Of a stretch of 64,000 nucleotides of DNA, positions 26,669 through 36,452 are shown one piece after another (the stretch's first letter is position 1; every line of letters starts with the position of its first letter). This DNA comes from Geodermatophilus saharensis (GTDB taxonomy: Bacteria; Actinomycetota; Actinomycetes; Mycobacteriales; Geodermatophilaceae), in contig NZ_FZOH01000002.1 in assembly GCF_900188205.1 (NCBI RefSeq), forward strand, positions 372,001 to 436,000, given 5' to 3'. The position numbers were made by a program, and so were the translations under genes. Below the pieces are notes generated by a model, which ran no database searches, was not told the DNA's origin, and worked only from the letters and a program-made list of their open reading frames with translations.

Positions 26669-29569
26669 TCAGGCGACGACGAAGTTCACCAGCCGCCCCG
26701 GGACGGCCACGACCCGCCGCACCGTCCTGCCGGCCAGCTGCGCGGCGACCCGCTCGTCGGCCCGCGCCGCCTCCTCCAGCACCGCGGCGTCGGCGTCGGC
26801 CGGCACCGTCACCTGCGCCCGCACCTTCCCGTTGACCTGGACGGCGACCTGCACGGTGTCCTCGGCCAGCCACCGCTCGTCGGCCACCGGGAACGGCGCC
26901 CACGCCACCGAGTCCGTGTGGCCCAGCCGCGCCCACAGCTCCTCGGCCAGGTGCGGCGCCAGCGGCGCGACCAGCAGCACCAGCGGCTCGGCCACCGCCC
27001 GCGGCACCGGCGAGTCCGCCCCGTAGGCGGCGGTCAGCGCGTTGGTCAGCTCGGCGATCCGGGCGATGGCCACGTTGAACCGCAGCGTCACCATGCCGTC
27101 GCGCACCCCGGCGATCGCCCGGTGCAGCGCGCGCAGCACGTCGTCGGACGGCGTCGCGTCCCCCGCGCGCACCGCGCCGGTCTCCTCGTCGACGACGACC
27201 CGCCAGATCCGCTGCAGCAGCCGCTGCGAGCCGACGACGGCCTTGGTGTCCCACGGCCGCGACTGCTCCAGCGGGCCGGTCGACATCTCGTACACCCGGA
27301 ACGTGTCGGCGCCGTAGGCCCCGATCATCTCGTCGGGCGTGACCATGTTCTTCAGGCTCTTGCCGATCTTGCCGTACTCGCGGGTGACCGGCTCGCCCTC
27401 GTAGAAGAAGCGCCCGTCCTCCTCGACCACGTCGGCGGCGGGCACGTAGAACCCCCGGGCGTCGGTGTAGGCGTAGGCGGAGATGTAGCCCTGGTTGACC
27501 AGCCGCCGGAACGGCTCCTCGCTGGAGACGTAGCCCAGGTCGTGCAGCACCTTGTGCCAGAAGCGCGCGTACAGCAGGTGCAGCACCGCGTGCTCCATCC
27601 CGCCCACGTACAGGTCGACACCGCCGACGTCGCCGGGCGACTGCGCGCCCAGCCAGTAGCGCTCCAGCTCGGGGTCGACCATCTGCGTGTCGTCACCCGG
27701 GTCCAGGTAGCGCAGGTAGTACCAGCACGAGCCGGCCCAGTTGGGCATGGTGTTCGTCTCGCGGCGGTAGGTCCGCAGGCCGTCGCCCAGGTCCAGCTCG
27801 ACCGTCGTCCACTCGGTCACCCGCGACAGCGGCGGCTCGGGCACGGAGTCGGCGTCGTCGTCGGGGAAGGTCTTCGGCGAGTAGTCGTCGACCTCCGGCA
27901 GCAGCACCGGCAGCAGCGACTCGGGCACCGCCCGCGGCAGGCCGGCGTCCTCGCCGTCGACGGCGTAGACGATGGGGAACGGCTCGCCCCAGTAGCGCTG
28001 CCGGCTGAACAGCCAGTCGCGCAGCTTGTAGGTGGTGGTGGCCTCGCCGGCGCCGCGCCGGACCAGCCAGTCGGTGATCGTCGCGATGGCGGTGGCCTTG
28101 TCCAGCCCGTCCAGGGAGATCTCGTCGTTGGACGAGTTGATCATCGCGCCGCTGCCGGTGAACGCGCCGCCCTCGAAGCCCTCCGGCGGCTGCACGGTGC
28201 GCACCACCGGCAGGCCGAAGGCCTCGGCGAACTCCCAGTCGCGGGTGTCCTCGCCCGGCACCGCCATGATCGCGCCGGTGCCGTAGCCGGTCAGCACGTA
28301 GTCGGCGATGAAGACCGGCAGCTCGCGGCCGTTGACCGGGTTGTCGGCGGTGACGCCCAGCCACACGCCGGTCTTCTCCCGGCTCTCGTTCTGCCGGTCC
28401 AGCTCCGACCGGCGCGAGGCCTGCCGCTGGTAGGCCTGCACCGCCTCGCGAGGGGTCGCCGCGCCGCCGGTCCAGCGCGGGTCGGTGCCGCCGGGCCACG
28501 CCTCGGCGGTCAGCTCCCCGACCAGCGGGTGCTCGGGGGCCAGCACCACGTACGTGGCGCCGAACAGCGTGTCGGGGCGGGTGGTGAACACCTCGATGGT
28601 GCGCTCACCGGCCGGGAAGCGGATGCGGGCGCCGGTGGAGCGGCCGATCCAGTTGCGCTGCACCTGCTTGACCGAGTCCGACCAGTCCAGCCGGTCCAGG
28701 TCGGCCAGCAGCCGCTCGGCGTAGGCGGTGATCCGCATCATCCACTGCGTCAGCGGGCGCCGGAACACCGGGAAGTTGCCGCGCTCGGAGCGGCCGTCGG
28801 GGGTGACCTCCTCGTTGGACAGCACCGTGCCCAGCCCCGGGCACCAGTTGACCGGCGCCTCGTGCCGGTAGGCCAGCCGGTGCGCGTCGACGACCTGCCG
28901 CTTCTCCACGGCCGACAGCTCCGCCCACGGCCGCCCCGCGGGATTGGTGCCCGGCGCCGGCGCGCGGGTGCCGGCGTCCAGCTCGGCCACCAGCTCCTCG
29001 ACGGGGCGGGCCCTCCCGGCCTGCTCGTCGAACCAGGAGCCGAAGATCTTCAGGAAGATCCACTGCGTCCACCGGTAGTAGCCCGGGTCGATCGTGGCGA
29101 AGGTGCGGCGCTCGTCGTGGTCGAAGCCCAGCCGCCGCAGCTGCGCGCGGATCGCCGCGATGTTGGCCTCGGTGGTGACCCGCGGGTGCTGCCCGGTCTG
29201 GACGGCGTACTGCTCGGCGGGCAGGCCGAAGGCGTCGTAGCCCATCGGGTGCAGCACGTTGTCGCCGTCCATGCGGCGGAACCGGCTGGTCACGTCGGTG
29301 CCCAGGTAGCCCAGCGGGTGCCCGACGTGCAGGCCGGCGCCCGAGGGGTAGGGGAACATGTCCATGACGAAGGACTTGGGCCGCCCGGCGACCCGCTCGA
29401 AGCCCTCCGAGAGCCGGCCCACCGGGTTGGGCGTGTGGAAGGTGCCCTCCCGCTCCCACCGGTCCTGCCACGCCAGCTCGATGCGCTGGGCCAGCGCGGG
29501 CGTGTAGCGGTGCGGCGGCACACCGTCCTCGGCAGGCTCGGTCGTGGTCTGGCTCGCCGTCTGGCTCAT
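26669..29569 (-). CDS. leuS: Leucyl-tRNA synthetase
   Basis: This class I synthetase charges tRNA-Leu. The 966-residue product has the HIGH-type motif as H81-V-G-H84 in [12 protein letters not shown] and the KMSKS-type motif as KIGKS at 734-738, with the editing domain between them. It is somewhat longer than E. coli LeuS. ATG 29569 has GGAGC 7 bases before it. Upstream lie a hairpin, an intrinsic terminator and a Leu-rich leader peptide, so expression is probably controlled by leucine supply or charging. Confidence 0.96.
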   Translation of the reverse strand: MSQTASQTTTEPAEDGVPPHRYTPALAQRIELAWQDRWEREGTFHTPNPVGRLSEGFERVAGRPKSFVMDMFPYPSGAGLHVGHPLGYLGTDVTSRFRRMDGDNVLHPMGYDAFGLPAEQYAVQTGQHPRVTTEANIAAIRAQLRRLGFDHDERRTFATIDPGYYRWTQWIFLKIFGSWFDEQAGRARPVEELVAELDAGTRAPAPGTNPAGRPWAELSAVEKRQVVDAHRLAYRHEAPVNWCPGLGTVLSNEEVTPDGRSERGNFPVFRRPLTQWMMRITAYAERLLADLDRLDWSDSVKQVQRNWIGRSTGARIRFPAGERTIEVFTTRPDTLFGATYVVLAPEHPLVGELTAEAWPGGTDPRWTGGAATPREAVQAYQRQASRRSELDRQNESREKTGVWLGVTADNPVNGRELPVFIADYVLTGYGTGAIMAVPGEDTRDWEFAEAFGLPVVRTVQPPEGFEGGAFTGSGAMINSSNDEISLDGLDKATAIATITDWLVRRGAGEATTTYKLRDWLFSRQRYWGEPFPIVYAVDGEDAGLPRAVPESLLPVLLPEVDDYSPKTFPDDDADSVPEPPLSRVTEWTTVELDLGDGLRTYRRETNTMPNWAGSCWYYLRYLDPGDDTQMVDPELERYWLGAQSPGDVGGVDLYVGGMEHAVLHLLYARFWHKVLHDLGYVSSEEPFRRLVNQGYISAYAYTDARGFYVPAADVVEEDGRFFYEGEPVTREYGKIGKSLKNMVTPDEMIGAYGADTFRVYEMSTGPLEQSRPWDTKAVVGSQRLLQRIWRVVVDEETGAVRAGDATPSDDVLRALHRAIAGVRDGMVTLRFNVAIARIAELTNALTAAYGADSPVPRAVAEPLVLLVAPLAPHLAEELWARLGHTDSVAWAPFPVADERWLAEDTVQVAVQVNGKVRAQVTVPADADAAVLEEAARADERVAAQLAGRTVRRVVAVPGRLVNFVVA

Positions 29570-29604
29570 CGAGGTGCTCCCGGGGTCATCCGTCGGCGGA
29601 CACG

Positions 29605-29629
29605 AAAAAACCCCTCACACAGGAGGGGT
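29605..29629 (-). terminator. Attenuator terminator in the leuS leader
   Basis: On the minus strand ACCCCTC-CTGTGT-GAGGGGT forms a 7-bp stem followed by a T-run that ends in five further T. It lies 36 bases before the leuS ATG. Its classical U-tract is unlike the other terminators here. Confidence 0.85.
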
Positions 29630-29630
29630 C

Positions 29631-29663
29631 GCCGTGCTGACTGCTCGATCAGGTCAGCACGGC
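29631..29663 (-). promoter_or_regulatory. Upstream hairpin of the leuS attenuator
   Basis: GCCGTGCTGAC pairs perfectly with GTCAGCACGGC across an 11-base loop, immediately before the terminator. Its 5' arm overlaps the last codons and stop of the leader peptide, where a ribosome would disturb it. Confidence 0.7.
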
Positions 29664-29689
29664 CGGAGAAGCAGGCGCCCGCCGGTCAC
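29654..29689 (-). CDS. Putative leuS leader peptide with three consecutive Leu codons
   Basis: GTG at 29689 opens an 11-codon frame, MTGGRLLLRPC, whose codons 6-8 are CTG CTT CTC. CTT is a rare leucine codon in this GC-rich window. TAGGCT lies exactly 6 bases before the GTG, so the transcript would start on the start codon. The frame ends within the arm of the following hairpin. The arrangement is that of ribosome-mediated attenuation. Translation has not been shown and the name leuL is avoided. Confidence 0.65.
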   Translation of the reverse strand: MTGGRLLLRPC

Positions 29690-29695
29690 CCCTCC

Positions 29696-29701
29696 AGCCT
29701 A
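29696..29701 (-). promoter_or_regulatory. Leaderless -10 element of the leuS leader
   Basis: TAGGCT on the minus strand, 6 bases before the leader GTG at 29689. Confidence 0.55.
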
Positions 29702-29747
29702 GCGCGCGGCGCCGTCTCACCCGGAGGGGTCGGCCCGGGCCGCCGGG

Positions 29748-32060
29748 GTGCACCCGGGCGCGCTGCCCGCCGATGCAGTACCCGTGCGCGCCGCAGCGGT
29801 GTCCCCCCGGTCCCCGGGAGCCGGCCCCCGCGACCATCTGCTGGTGGTCGCGGTCCTCGGCGTGGCCACCTTCACCACCGGCATCGGGCCCCGCCCCGGC
29901 GGGGCGGTGTGGGACGTCCTCTACGACGTCGTCGTCTACCACGTGCCGTGGCTGGCCGCCGGCGCCGCGTGCTGGCTGACCGCCCGCACGGCACCGCGCG
30001 AGGCCCTGGCCTGGCGGGCGCTGGCCACGACGCTCGTCATCGGGGCGCTCGGCAACGTCGTCCGGATCCTGCAGACCGGGCAGGCCGGCACCACGCCGTC
30101 GCTGCTCGGCGACTCCAGCGTCGCCGTCGCCTACGGCAGCCTCTACGTGGCGCTGTTCGTCTTCATCCGCGCCCGCGTGGCCCGCTTCCTGACCAGCATG
30201 TGGCTCGACGGCGTCGTCGTCGCCCTGGGGACGACGGCCGTGGGCATCGGCTTCGTGCTCGGTCCCTTCCTCGGCGCCGACGGCGACGTCTCGCTGCTGC
30301 AGCTGGCCTGGCCGGCCGCCGACGTCCTGCTGCTGGCCCTGGTCGCGGGCGTGTGCGCCATCCTCGGCGTGCACGCCGACCGCACGCTGCTGCTGGCCGC
30401 CGGGGCCGTGGCGTTCTTCGCCGTGGCCGACGCCGCCCTGTTCGCGCTCAGCGTCGCCGGCCGCTACACCGACGGCGGCCCGCTGGAGCTGGTGTGGCTG
30501 GCCGGCGTCCTGTGCGCCGCGGTCGCCGCGCAGCGCACCACCGGCGACCCGGCGCCGCGCGGCGACGACGGCGGGGTGCGGATCACCTGGCGCCTGGTCG
30601 CCCTCCCGCTGGCCGGCACGCTGGCCGCGCTCGCCGTCCTGGCCGCCGGCTACGGCGACGACCTGCCGGGCAGCGCCGGCTGGCTCGCCGTCGGCTGCGT
30701 GCTCGCCGCGCTGGCCCGCACCGCGGTCACCTTCCGCGAGGTCCGCTCGTTCGCGGCGGTCCGCCAGGAGGCCCGCACCGACGAGCTGACCGGCCTGCCC
30801 AACCGGCGCGCGCTGCTCGAGTCCGCCCGCACCGTGCTCGCCGGGGCCACCACCGCCCGCCCCGCGGCGCTGCTGCTGCTCGACCTCGACGGGTTCAAGG
30901 AGGTCAACGACAGCCTCGGGCACGGCTCCGGCGACCAGCTGCTGCGCCAGGTCGGCCCGCGCCTGGCCCCGGCGCTGGCACGCGGTGAGCTCCTCGCCCG
31001 CCTCGGCGGCGACGAGTTCGCCGTCCTGCTGCCCGACGCCGGCCTGTCCACCGCCGCCGAGCGCGCCCGCGCCGTCCACGACCTGCTGCGCCGGCCGTTC
31101 ACCGTCGACGGCGTCCGGCTGCACGTCGGGGTGAGCATCGGCGTCTCCACCGCGCCGGTCCCCGCCGACGACGTCCAGGAGCTGCTGCGCTGCGCCGACG
31201 TCGCCATGTACGCGGCCAAGACCGAGCGGACCGGCGTGCACGTCTACGTCCCCGACCCCACCAGCGGCTCCGGCGAGCGGCTGCGCACGATGGAGGAGCT
31301 GCGCACCGCCCTCGTGGCCGGGGAGCTCGACGTCCACCTGCAGCCGCAGGTCGCCATGGACGACGGCCGGGTGGTCGGCGTCGAGGCGCTGCTGCGCTGG
31401 CACCACCCGGTCCGCGGGCTGCTGGGGCCAGCCGTGGTCCTGCCCGCCGCCGAGCAGGCCGGCCTGCTGCGCCCGCTCACCGACGCCGTCCTCGAGCGCT
31501 CGCTCGACGCGGTGTCGCGCTGGTGGGCCGAGCACCGCGTCCCGGTGTCGGTGAACCTGTCGGCGGCCAACGTGGCCGACCTCGACCTGCCGGGGAAGGT
31601 CGCCGCCCAGCTGGCCCACCACGGGCTGCCGGCCGCGGCGCTGACCCTCGAGCTGGTCGAGGACACCCTGATGGCCGACCCCGAGCGCGGCCGCACCGTG
31701 CTCGCCGAGCTGCGGCGCCTGGGCGTGCGCACCTCCATCGACGACTACGGCACCGGCTACAGCTCACTGGCCTACCTGCGCCGCCTGCCGGCCGACGAGC
31801 TCAAGCTCGACCGCAGCCTCACCGCCGACGTCGCCGAGGACGAGCGCGCCGCGGCGATCGTGCGGCACACCGTGGCGCTGGCCCACGACCTCGGGTTGAG
31901 CCTGGTCGCCGAGGGCGTCGAGGACGCGGTCACCGCCGCCCGGCTGGCCGCCCTGGGGTGCGACGTCGCGCAGGGCTACGCCGTCGCCCGGCCCATGCCG
32001 GTCGGGGACCTGCTGCGCTGGCTGGCCGCCGAGCGGCAGCCGCTGGTGCGCACCGCCTGA
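29748..32060 (+). CDS. Membrane-bound GGDEF-EAL protein (cyclic di-GMP turnover)
   Basis: The product of up to 770 residues has about eight to ten hydrophobic helices in the first 340, then a GGDEF domain with intact GGDEF at 420-424, then an EAL domain with EALLRW at 546, DDYGTGYSSL, ELKLDR and VAEGVED. Both catalytic signatures look complete, so it could make or degrade cyclic di-GMP; which activity dominates cannot be read. GTG 29748 lacks a good ribosome site; GTG 29784 or 29802 are possible starts. Divergent from leuS. Confidence 0.88.
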   Translation: MHPGALPADAVPVRAAAVSPRSPGAGPRDHLLVVAVLGVATFTTGIGPRPGGAVWDVLYDVVVYHVPWLAAGAACWLTARTAPREALAWRALATTLVIGALGNVVRILQTGQAGTTPSLLGDSSVAVAYGSLYVALFVFIRARVARFLTSMWLDGVVVALGTTAVGIGFVLGPFLGADGDVSLLQLAWPAADVLLLALVAGVCAILGVHADRTLLLAAGAVAFFAVADAALFALSVAGRYTDGGPLELVWLAGVLCAAVAAQRTTGDPAPRGDDGGVRITWRLVALPLAGTLAALAVLAAGYGDDLPGSAGWLAVGCVLAALARTAVTFREVRSFAAVRQEARTDELTGLPNRRALLESARTVLAGATTARPAALLLLDLDGFKEVNDSLGHGSGDQLLRQVGPRLAPALARGELLARLGGDEFAVLLPDAGLSTAAERARAVHDLLRRPFTVDGVRLHVGVSIGVSTAPVPADDVQELLRCADVAMYAAKTERTGVHVYVPDPTSGSGERLRTMEELRTALVAGELDVHLQPQVAMDDGRVVGVEALLRWHHPVRGLLGPAVVLPAAEQAGLLRPLTDAVLERSLDAVSRWWAEHRVPVSVNLSAANVADLDLPGKVAAQLAHHGLPAAALTLELVEDTLMADPERGRTVLAELRRLGVRTSIDDYGTGYSSLAYLRRLPADELKLDRSLTADVAEDERAAAIVRHTVALAHDLGLSLVAEGVEDAVTAARLAALGCDVAQGYAVARPMPVGDLLRWLAAERQPLVRTA

Positions 32061-32159
32061 CGCGTCGCGGCCGGCGGTGCGCGGGCGCACCGCCCCGGGA
32101 TGTGCCGATCCGGCCGAGCGGGCAGGATGGCCGGAGTCGATCAACCGGAGGTGCATCCC

Positions 32160-33302
<1,143 letters not shown>

Positions 33303-33322
33303 GCCCCGCCGGGACGTCCCCC

Positions 33323-33359
33323 ACCGCCCCCGCTGCCTCCCGCAGGCAGCGGGGGCGGT
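33323..33359 (+). terminator. Terminator before lipA
   Basis: A perfect 16-bp stem with loop CCCGC starts 20 bases after the preceding stop. Confidence 0.85.
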
Positions 33360-33372
33360 GTGCGTCCGGGGG

Positions 33373-33378
33373 TACCGT
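33373..33378 (+). promoter_or_regulatory. -10 element of lipA
   Basis: TACCGT stands 7 bases before ATG 33386, just after the upstream terminator. Confidence 0.45.
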
Positions 33379-33385
33379 GCAGGTC

Positions 33386-34357
33386 ATGAGCGAGACGGCG
33401 GCCCCCACGTCCTCCCCTGCCAAGGTCGAGCCCGCCGGTCGCAAGCTGCTGCGCCTGGAGGTGCGCAACAGCCAGGTCCCGATCGAGCGCAAGCCCGACT
33501 GGATCAAGACCCGGCTCAAGACCGGCCCGGAGTACACCGAGCTCAAGTCGCTGGTCCGCCGCGAGGGCCTGCACACCGTGTGCGAGGAGGCCGGCTGCCC
33601 CAACATCTACGAGTGCTGGGAGGACCGGGAGGCCACCTTCCTCATCGGCGGTGACCAGTGCACCCGCCGGTGCGACTTCTGCCAGATCGACACCGGCAAG
33701 CCTGCCGACTTCGACGCCGACGAGCCCCGCCGCGTGGCCGAGAGCGTCGCCGCCATGCAGCTGCGCTACGCCACGGTGACCGGCGTCGCCCGCGACGACC
33801 TGCCCGACGGCGGCGCCTGGCTCTACGCCGAGACGGTGCGCCAGATCCACGCCGCCGTCCCCGGCTGTGGCGTCGAGCTGCTCATCCCCGACTTCAACGC
33901 CGACCCGGCCCAGCTGGCCGAGGTGTTCTCCTCCCGGCCGGAGGTGCTCGCCCACAACGTCGAGACCGTGCCGCGGATCTTCAAGCGGATCCGGCCGGGC
34001 TTCCGCTTCGAGCGGTCGCTGGCGGTCATCACGGCGGCCCGCGAGGCCGGCCTGGTCACCAAGTCCAACCTCATCCTCGGCATGGGCGAGGAGCCGCACG
34101 AGGTGGTCGACACCATGCGGGCCCTGCACGAGGCCGGCTGCGACCTGCTGACCATCACCCAGTACCTGCGCCCCTCGCCGCGGCACCACCCCGTCGTCCG
34201 CTGGGTCAAGCCCGACGAGTTCGTCGGCTTCCAGCAGCAGGCCGAGGAGATCGGCTTCCCCGGCGTGCTGGCCGGTCCGCTGGTGCGCAGCTCCTACCGC
34301 GCCGGGCGGCTCTACCAGCAGGCGATCGAGGCGCGCGGTCTCGCTCCTCGGGGCTGA
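33386..34357 (+). CDS. lipA: Lipoyl synthase (radical SAM)
   Basis: LipA inserts two sulfurs into the octanoyl group placed by LipB. The 323-residue product has both clusters: the auxiliary cluster cysteines C66, C71 and C77 ([14 protein letters not shown]) and the radical-SAM C92-x3-C96-x2-C99 (CTRRCDFC). The terminal RSSYRAG carries the Ser that ligates the auxiliary cluster. ATG 33386 is preferred to GTG 33377 because of the TACCGT box. A DUF4191 gene follows, as in mycobacteria. Confidence 0.96.
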   Translation: MSETAAPTSSPAKVEPAGRKLLRLEVRNSQVPIERKPDWIKTRLKTGPEYTELKSLVRREGLHTVCEEAGCPNIYECWEDREATFLIGGDQCTRRCDFCQIDTGKPADFDADEPRRVAESVAAMQLRYATVTGVARDDLPDGGAWLYAETVRQIHAAVPGCGVELLIPDFNADPAQLAEVFSSRPEVLAHNVETVPRIFKRIRPGFRFERSLAVITAAREAGLVTKSNLILGMGEEPHEVVDTMRALHEAGCDLLTITQYLRPSPRHHPVVRWVKPDEFVGFQQQAEEIGFPGVLAGPLVRSSYRAGRLYQQAIEARGLAPRG

Positions 34358-34397
34358 CCGGCACCACCATCTGAGCGGACGGGCGCCCGCGCGCCCC

Positions 34398-34403
34398 TAT
34401 CCT
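34398..34403 (+). promoter_or_regulatory. Leaderless -10 element of the DUF4191 gene
   Basis: TATCCT followed by six bases and ATG 34410. Confidence 0.55.
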
Positions 34404-34409
34404 GGGGGC

Positions 34410-35279
34410 ATGGCACGCAGCAAGCCCACCGACTCCTCCGCGCCCCCCGGCCGCGGCAAGGCCGCGACCGGCCCCGGCACCGCAGGGCGCGGCCGGTCGA
34501 GCGGGGGTGCCACCGCGGCCGGGGCGACCGCCGCGAGTGAGAAGGGCCGGCAGGGCAAGGCCCCGAAGCTCGGCAAGGACGGCCAGCCGAAGGTCGGCCG
34601 GCTGAAGCGGGTCGGCAACCAGTTCCGCATGATCAAGCAGGCCTACTCGCTGACGCGGAAGAACGACCCGCGGCTGCCCTGGCTGATGCTCATCGCCTTC
34701 GTGGCGGTGGCCGGCGTCGTCGAGCTGCTCGCCGTCCTCTTCGGCGCGCCGTTCCTGATGCTGCCGCTGGCGATCGTCCTCGGCGTGCTCGCGGCCATGA
34801 TCGTCTTCGGCCGGCGGGCGCAGGGCTCGGCCTACCGCCAGGTCGAGGGCCAGCCCGGCGCCGCGGCGTGGGTGCTCGAGGGCATGCGCGGCGACTGGCG
34901 GGTCACCTCCGGCGTCGCGGGCACCGCCCAGCTCGACACCGTCCACCGCGTGCTCGGCCGGCCCGGGATCGTGCTCGTCGGTGAGGGCTCCCCCGCCCGC
35001 GTCCGCGGCCTGATCGCGCAGGAGAAGAAGAAGATCGCCCGCGTCGTCGGCGACACCCCGATCTACGACCTCACCGTGGGCGACGAGGAGGGCCAGGTCC
35101 CGCTGCGCAAGCTCAGCACCCACGTGATGAAGCTGCCGCGCAACCTGTCCGCCGCCGAGGTCAACACCCTCGGCCGGCGCATGGCCGCCCTGGGCGGTCC
35201 GAAGATGCCCGTCCCCGGCGGCCCGCTGCCCGGCGGGCGGCAGATGTCGGTGAGCCAGCGGCAGGTCCGCCGCCGCTAG
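34410..35279 (+). CDS. DUF4191 membrane protein
   Basis: The 289-residue protein has a basic, Gly/Ala-rich N-terminus, two hydrophobic helices at about 90-130, and a soluble C-terminal domain with WVLEGMRGDWRVTSGVAGTA and NTLGRRMAALGGPKMPVPGG, the DUF4191 pattern. Function is unknown, but its place after lipA is conserved in actinobacteria. The start follows a TANNNT box and has no Shine-Dalgarno site. Confidence 0.85.
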   Translation: MARSKPTDSSAPPGRGKAATGPGTAGRGRSSGGATAAGATAASEKGRQGKAPKLGKDGQPKVGRLKRVGNQFRMIKQAYSLTRKNDPRLPWLMLIAFVAVAGVVELLAVLFGAPFLMLPLAIVLGVLAAMIVFGRRAQGSAYRQVEGQPGAAAWVLEGMRGDWRVTSGVAGTAQLDTVHRVLGRPGIVLVGEGSPARVRGLIAQEKKKIARVVGDTPIYDLTVGDEEGQVPLRKLSTHVMKLPRNLSAAEVNTLGRRMAALGGPKMPVPGGPLPGGRQMSVSQRQVRRR

Positions 35280-35301
35280 CGTCCCTGGGGGTCCGTGCGC
35301 C

Positions 35302-35799
35302 TCAGAGCCGGTCGAAGGGCGCGGCGTAGCGGAAGGTGCCGCGCGGGGCGGCGTCGGCCAACGCCCGAGCCTGGAAGTGCACGCCCCAGGCGGGGTCGGG
35401 CGACCCAATCCCCAGGTCGGCGGCGGGCAGGAAGCCGAACCGCCGGTAGTAGTCCGGGGACCCCAGCAGGACGGCCAGGCGCTCACCGGCCGCCTCGGCG
35501 ACGGCGAGCAGGGCGTGCACCAGGACGGTGCCCACGCCCGCGCGCTGCCGGTCGGGCCGCACGCCGACCGGCCCGATGCCCAGCGCGGGCGCGCCGGCCG
35601 GCTGCACCCGGCCGCGGGTGGCGATCACGTGCCCGATCACCTCCCCACCGTCGACGGCGACCAGCGACAGGTGCGGCAGGAAGCCGGCGTCGCGCCGCAG
35701 CTCCCCGACCAGCCGGGCCTCGACGTGGGTGGGGAAGGCCGCCCGGTGGACGGCGTCCACGGCGACGGAGTCCGCCGGCCGCTCCCGGCGCACGATCAC
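35302..35799 (-). CDS. GNAT-family N-acetyltransferase
   Basis: The 165-residue protein has the acetyl-CoA-binding segment GIGPVGVRPDRQRAGVGTVL, where the R/Q-x-x-G-x-G/A loop reads RQRAGVG, and the C-terminal SPDYYRRFGFLPA. It resembles YhbS-type acetyltransferases; the substrate is unknown. GTG 35799 lies 10 bases after the stop of the RDD gene, so they form an operon. Confidence 0.85.
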   Translation of the reverse strand: MIVRRERPADSVAVDAVHRAAFPTHVEARLVGELRRDAGFLPHLSLVAVDGGEVIGHVIATRGRVQPAGAPALGIGPVGVRPDRQRAGVGTVLVHALLAVAEAAGERLAVLLGSPDYYRRFGFLPAADLGIGSPDPAWGVHFQARALADAAPRGTFRYAAPFDRL

Positions 35800-35809
35800 C
35801 GGCGGACCG

Positions 35810-36232
35810 TCAGCGGTCCCGGACGACGGCGGTGTCGGTGACCCGGTCGTGCAGGCCGCGGCCGTCGGCGTCGACGACGAGAGCGGGCACCAGCAGCATG
35901 AGCAGCCCGGTGCGCACGACGGCGCGCCACAGCGCCAGACGGGCCGCCGGCCGCGGGTGGGCCAGCCGCAGCCCGAGCAGGCGCATGCCCGGCGTCTGCC
36001 CCACCGCCACGAGGAACACCACGTAGACGACGGCGAAGGACAGCAGGCTCCAGTTGCCCGGCAGGTCGGGCGCGGTGAACAGGCCGGCGACGACGGCGGA
36101 GAGGACGGCGTCGACGAGGAAGGCCAGGACGCGGGTGCCGAAGGGGGCGAGCGAGCCCGGACCGTCACCGGGCAGACCCAGGGAGGCGCCCCGCCGGCGC
36201 TCCTGAGAGGGTGGCTGCGCGTCCCCGACCAT
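35810..36232 (-). CDS. RDD-family membrane protein
   Basis: The 140-residue protein has the RDD start (APFGTRVLAFLVDAVLSAVVAGL) and helices with VGQTPGMRLLGLRLAHP. In actinobacteria an RDD gene commonly stands between DUF4191 and glnA. Function unknown. ATG 36232 follows a minus-strand TAGGCT by 6 bases. Confidence 0.88.
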   Translation of the reverse strand: MVGDAQPPSQERRRGASLGLPGDGPGSLAPFGTRVLAFLVDAVLSAVVAGLFTAPDLPGNWSLLSFAVVYVVFLVAVGQTPGMRLLGLRLAHPRPAARLALWRAVVRTGLLMLLVPALVVDADGRGLHDRVTDTAVVRDR

Positions 36233-36250
36233 GCGACAAGCCTAGTTGGA

Positions 36251-36306
36251 GGACCCTCCTGCCCCCCGCCCCTCGCGCGCTCGCGACGGGACCCTGCAGG
36301 AGGGCC
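36251..36306. repeat. Imperfect palindromic intergenic element
   Basis: GACCCTCCTGC at the left pairs with GCAGGAGGG at the right around a GC-rich centre holding TCGCGCGCTCGCGA. It lies between the RDD start and the glnA promoter. Read on the minus strand it aligns with the element at 9719, sharing GGAACGGCCC and GGGTCCT ends. Confidence 0.55.
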
Positions 36307-36365
36307 GTTCCCGTTCGTCACCCGGGCCCGTCCGAGAACGGCCCGTGCGACACGCCGGGGCCGTT

Positions 36366-36403
36366 GTTACCGCCCCGAAACAGTCGGGACACCCCCGGGC
36401 AAC
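36366..36403 (+). promoter_or_regulatory. Putative GlnR double box upstream of glnA
   Basis: GTTAC-N6-GAAAC (36366-36381) is followed after 6 bases by GACAC-N6-GCAAC (36388-36403). The first half matches the actinobacterial GlnR a/b-site pattern exactly, the second imperfectly. It ends 10 bases before the likely -10 box, overlapping the -35 region, as for known GlnR-controlled glnA promoters. Confidence 0.65.
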
Positions 36404-36413
36404 CGCCCGGCCA

Positions 36414-36419
36414 TAGCGT
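36414..36419 (+). promoter_or_regulatory. glnA -10 element
   Basis: TAGCGT, 33 bases before the ATG, leaving room for the CGGAGG ribosome site. Confidence 0.5.
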
Positions 36420-36452
36420 TCCAGCGGCTGTCCGCCCACTCCCGGAGGATCG

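Noticed and set aside
29605..29689. T-box riboswitch upstream of leuS
   Set aside because: No T-box consensus bulge or specifier-loop stem is visible; the leader is short and has a Leu-rich reading frame instead.
26918..30988. A 1356-codon plus-strand frame opposite leuS
   Set aside because: Antisense shadow of leuS; low-complexity Arg/Val/Gly/His composition.
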